DNA from: Flavobacterium cheniae
Lineage (GTDB): Bacteria > Bacteroidota > Bacteroidia > Flavobacteriales > Flavobacteriaceae
NCBI RefSeq assembly: GCF_004363695.1
Contig: NZ_SNZC01000001.1
Location: 928,431 to 992,430 of the forward strand
DNA: 64,000 bases
Direction: 5' to 3'
Positions 63,010-64,000 of the stretch are shown here, piece by piece. The first letter of the stretch is position 1; each line of letters begins with the position of its first letter. A program made the translations under genes and the position numbers. Under the pieces are notes generated by a model that was given only the letters and a program-made list of their open reading frames with translations, made no database searches and was not told the origin of the DNA.

Positions 63010-64000
63010 ATGAACAAAACAATAAGTATAAATTTAGGAGGTTTTTTCTTTCACATCGACGAAGATGCCTATCAAAAATTATCGCGTTATTTTGATGCGG
63101 TGAAGCGTTCACTTTCGCCTGATGGAAGAGACGAAATAATGAAAGATATAGAAAGTCGTATTGCCGAACTTTTTCAAGAGCGTTTAAAAAACGACAAACA
63201 AGTAGTAGGTTTAAGCGAAATCGAAGAAGTAATTTCGATTATGGGACAACCAGAAGATTATAAAATTGATGACGAAAAAACATCATACCAATCTAGTTCT
63301 TCTTCATCAACTAATTTCTATTATCCGTCAAAAAGATTGTATAGAGATAAAGAAAACGGAATGATTGGTGGTGTAATGGCTGGATTAGGTCATTATTTAG
63401 GGGTTGATTCGTTGTGGTTAAGAATCTTAATGGTGATATTATTCTTTGGATTTGGAACTGGTTTATTTGTATATATCGTATTATGGATTTTAGTTCCAGA
63501 AGCGATTACAACTACTCAAAAATTAGAAATGAAAGGGCAACCCATAACCATCTCTAATATCGAAAAAAAAGTAAAGGAAGGTTTTGATGATATTACTTCG
63601 AAAATAAGTAGTATCGACCATGAAAAGATTACCAATAGTGCAAAATCTGGAGCTTCAAGAATTGGATCATCAATAGAAGAAGTTATTACCACAATATTTA
63701 AAGTATTTGCAAAAATAATAGGTTCATTTATCTTATTTTTCTCAGCAATAGCATTGTTAGGCATTGTTATAACAAGCATTATTATGATATTTTCATCAAC
63801 AATGCCAGAGAACTATATTTTAAATCACATTCAAACACCTATTGGATTAGAAACACCACTTTGGGCACAAGGAATACTATTTTTATTAGGATTTGGAATT
63901 CCGTTATTTTTCTTATTCATTTTAGGATTAAAATTAATGGTTAACAACCTAAGATCGATAGGTAATTATATAAAATATAGCTTATTAGCTGTTTGGATTG
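63010..64000 (+). CDS. PspC domain membrane protein (partial at the right edge)
   Basis: The frame starts at ATG 63010 and is open to the end of the window (330 codons seen). The first ~100 residues are soluble, with a HIDEDAYQKLSRYFDAVKR segment and MKDIESRIAELF, a pattern frequent before PspC domains. The PspC domain follows (about 115-165: RLYRDKENGMIGGVMAGLGHYLGVD, then hydrophobic helices). Two more membrane helix groups lie at about 240-260 and 290-312. It probably forms an operon with PadR. Function unknown; PspC proteins act in envelope stress. Confidence 0.88.
   Translation, partial: MNKTISINLGGFFFHIDEDAYQKLSRYFDAVKRSLSPDGRDEIMKDIESRIAELFQERLKNDKQVVGLSEIEEVISIMGQPEDYKIDDEKTSYQSSSSSSTNFYYPSKRLYRDKENGMIGGVMAGLGHYLGVDSLWLRILMVILFFGFGTGLFVYIVLWILVPEAITTTQKLEMKGQPITISNIEKKVKEGFDDITSKISSIDHEKITNSAKSGASRIGSSIEEVITTIFKVFAKIIGSFILFFSAIALLGIVITSIIMIFSSTMPENYILNHIQTPIGLETPLWAQGILFLLGFGIPLFFLFILGLKLMVNNLRSIGNYIKYSLLAVWI

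Overview
The window looks like ordinary chromosome from a flavobacterium (Bacteroidota). It is AT-rich. Its promoters fit the Bacteroidota pattern, with a -7 box TAnnTTTG and, in the best cases, TTG about 19-21 bases upstream. It encodes a surface protein with SprB-type repeats and a gliding/type IX secretion C-terminal domain, a bacillithiol enzyme (BshC), DUF4295 beside L28 and L33, a long SecA, and several lipoproteins with Bacteroidota-style signal peptides. I see no rRNA, tRNA, CRISPR array, prophage or intact insertion sequence. The genus Flavobacterium or a close relative is an inference from family content; I cannot name the species.

Layout. 1-3.6 kb: end of an unidentified gene, a two-way terminator, then a leftward acyl-CoA (probably propionyl-CoA) carboxylase operon. 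3.7-5.9 kb: a B12-binding-type radical SAM gene that carries two dispersed repeats inside its reading frame. 6.0-14.7 kb: rightward secreted repeat protein, bshC, an FGE-like protein and ndk, then DciA-like, lipoprotein and serine hydrolase genes. 14.7-22.4 kb: mostly leftward housekeeping genes (ftsY, DUF4295, L33, L28, CinA, Hpt, FAH family, exonuclease, E2 acyltransferase, glycosyltransferase). 22.5-34.1 kb: mostly rightward hydrolase, ABC-F, methyltransferase, ABC ATPase, MATE, AEC transporter and FAD oxidase, with leftward meaB between them. 34.1-40.9 kb: leftward small unknowns, secA, DUF2795, a cobalamin adenosyltransferase and PPK2. 41-47.5 kb: rightward two-gene ABC exporter, then an ECF sigma factor, an anti-sigma-like protein ending in a TonB-plug-like segment, a free secreted plug-like protein, a small secreted protein and two leucine-rich-repeat lipoproteins. 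47.5-64 kb: TPR hybrid histidine kinase, second ABC-F, exported M3 peptidase, a reduced DEAD-box-like protein, an NtrC-type regulator without HTH, an ABC-2 exporter, grpE-dnaJ, a YceI lipoprotein, a TIGR01777 epimerase, DUF4442, and padR with the start of a PspC-domain gene.

How the genes fit together. The carboxylase, MeaB and the PduO-type adenosyltransferase all point to a propionyl-CoA/methylmalonyl-CoA pathway, though the mutase itself is not here. FtsY, SecA, the ribosomal proteins, GrpE and DnaJ cover translation, protein export and folding. The sigma/anti-sigma/plug cluster is the best candidate for less-described signalling.

The most unusual non-genic feature is a set of short dispersed repeats lying between genes and, in at least three genes, translated in frame. 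I do not see a clearly new defence or mobile system; the most interesting points are the repeats, the plug-fused anti-sigma factor, and several reduced or degenerate members of well-known families.
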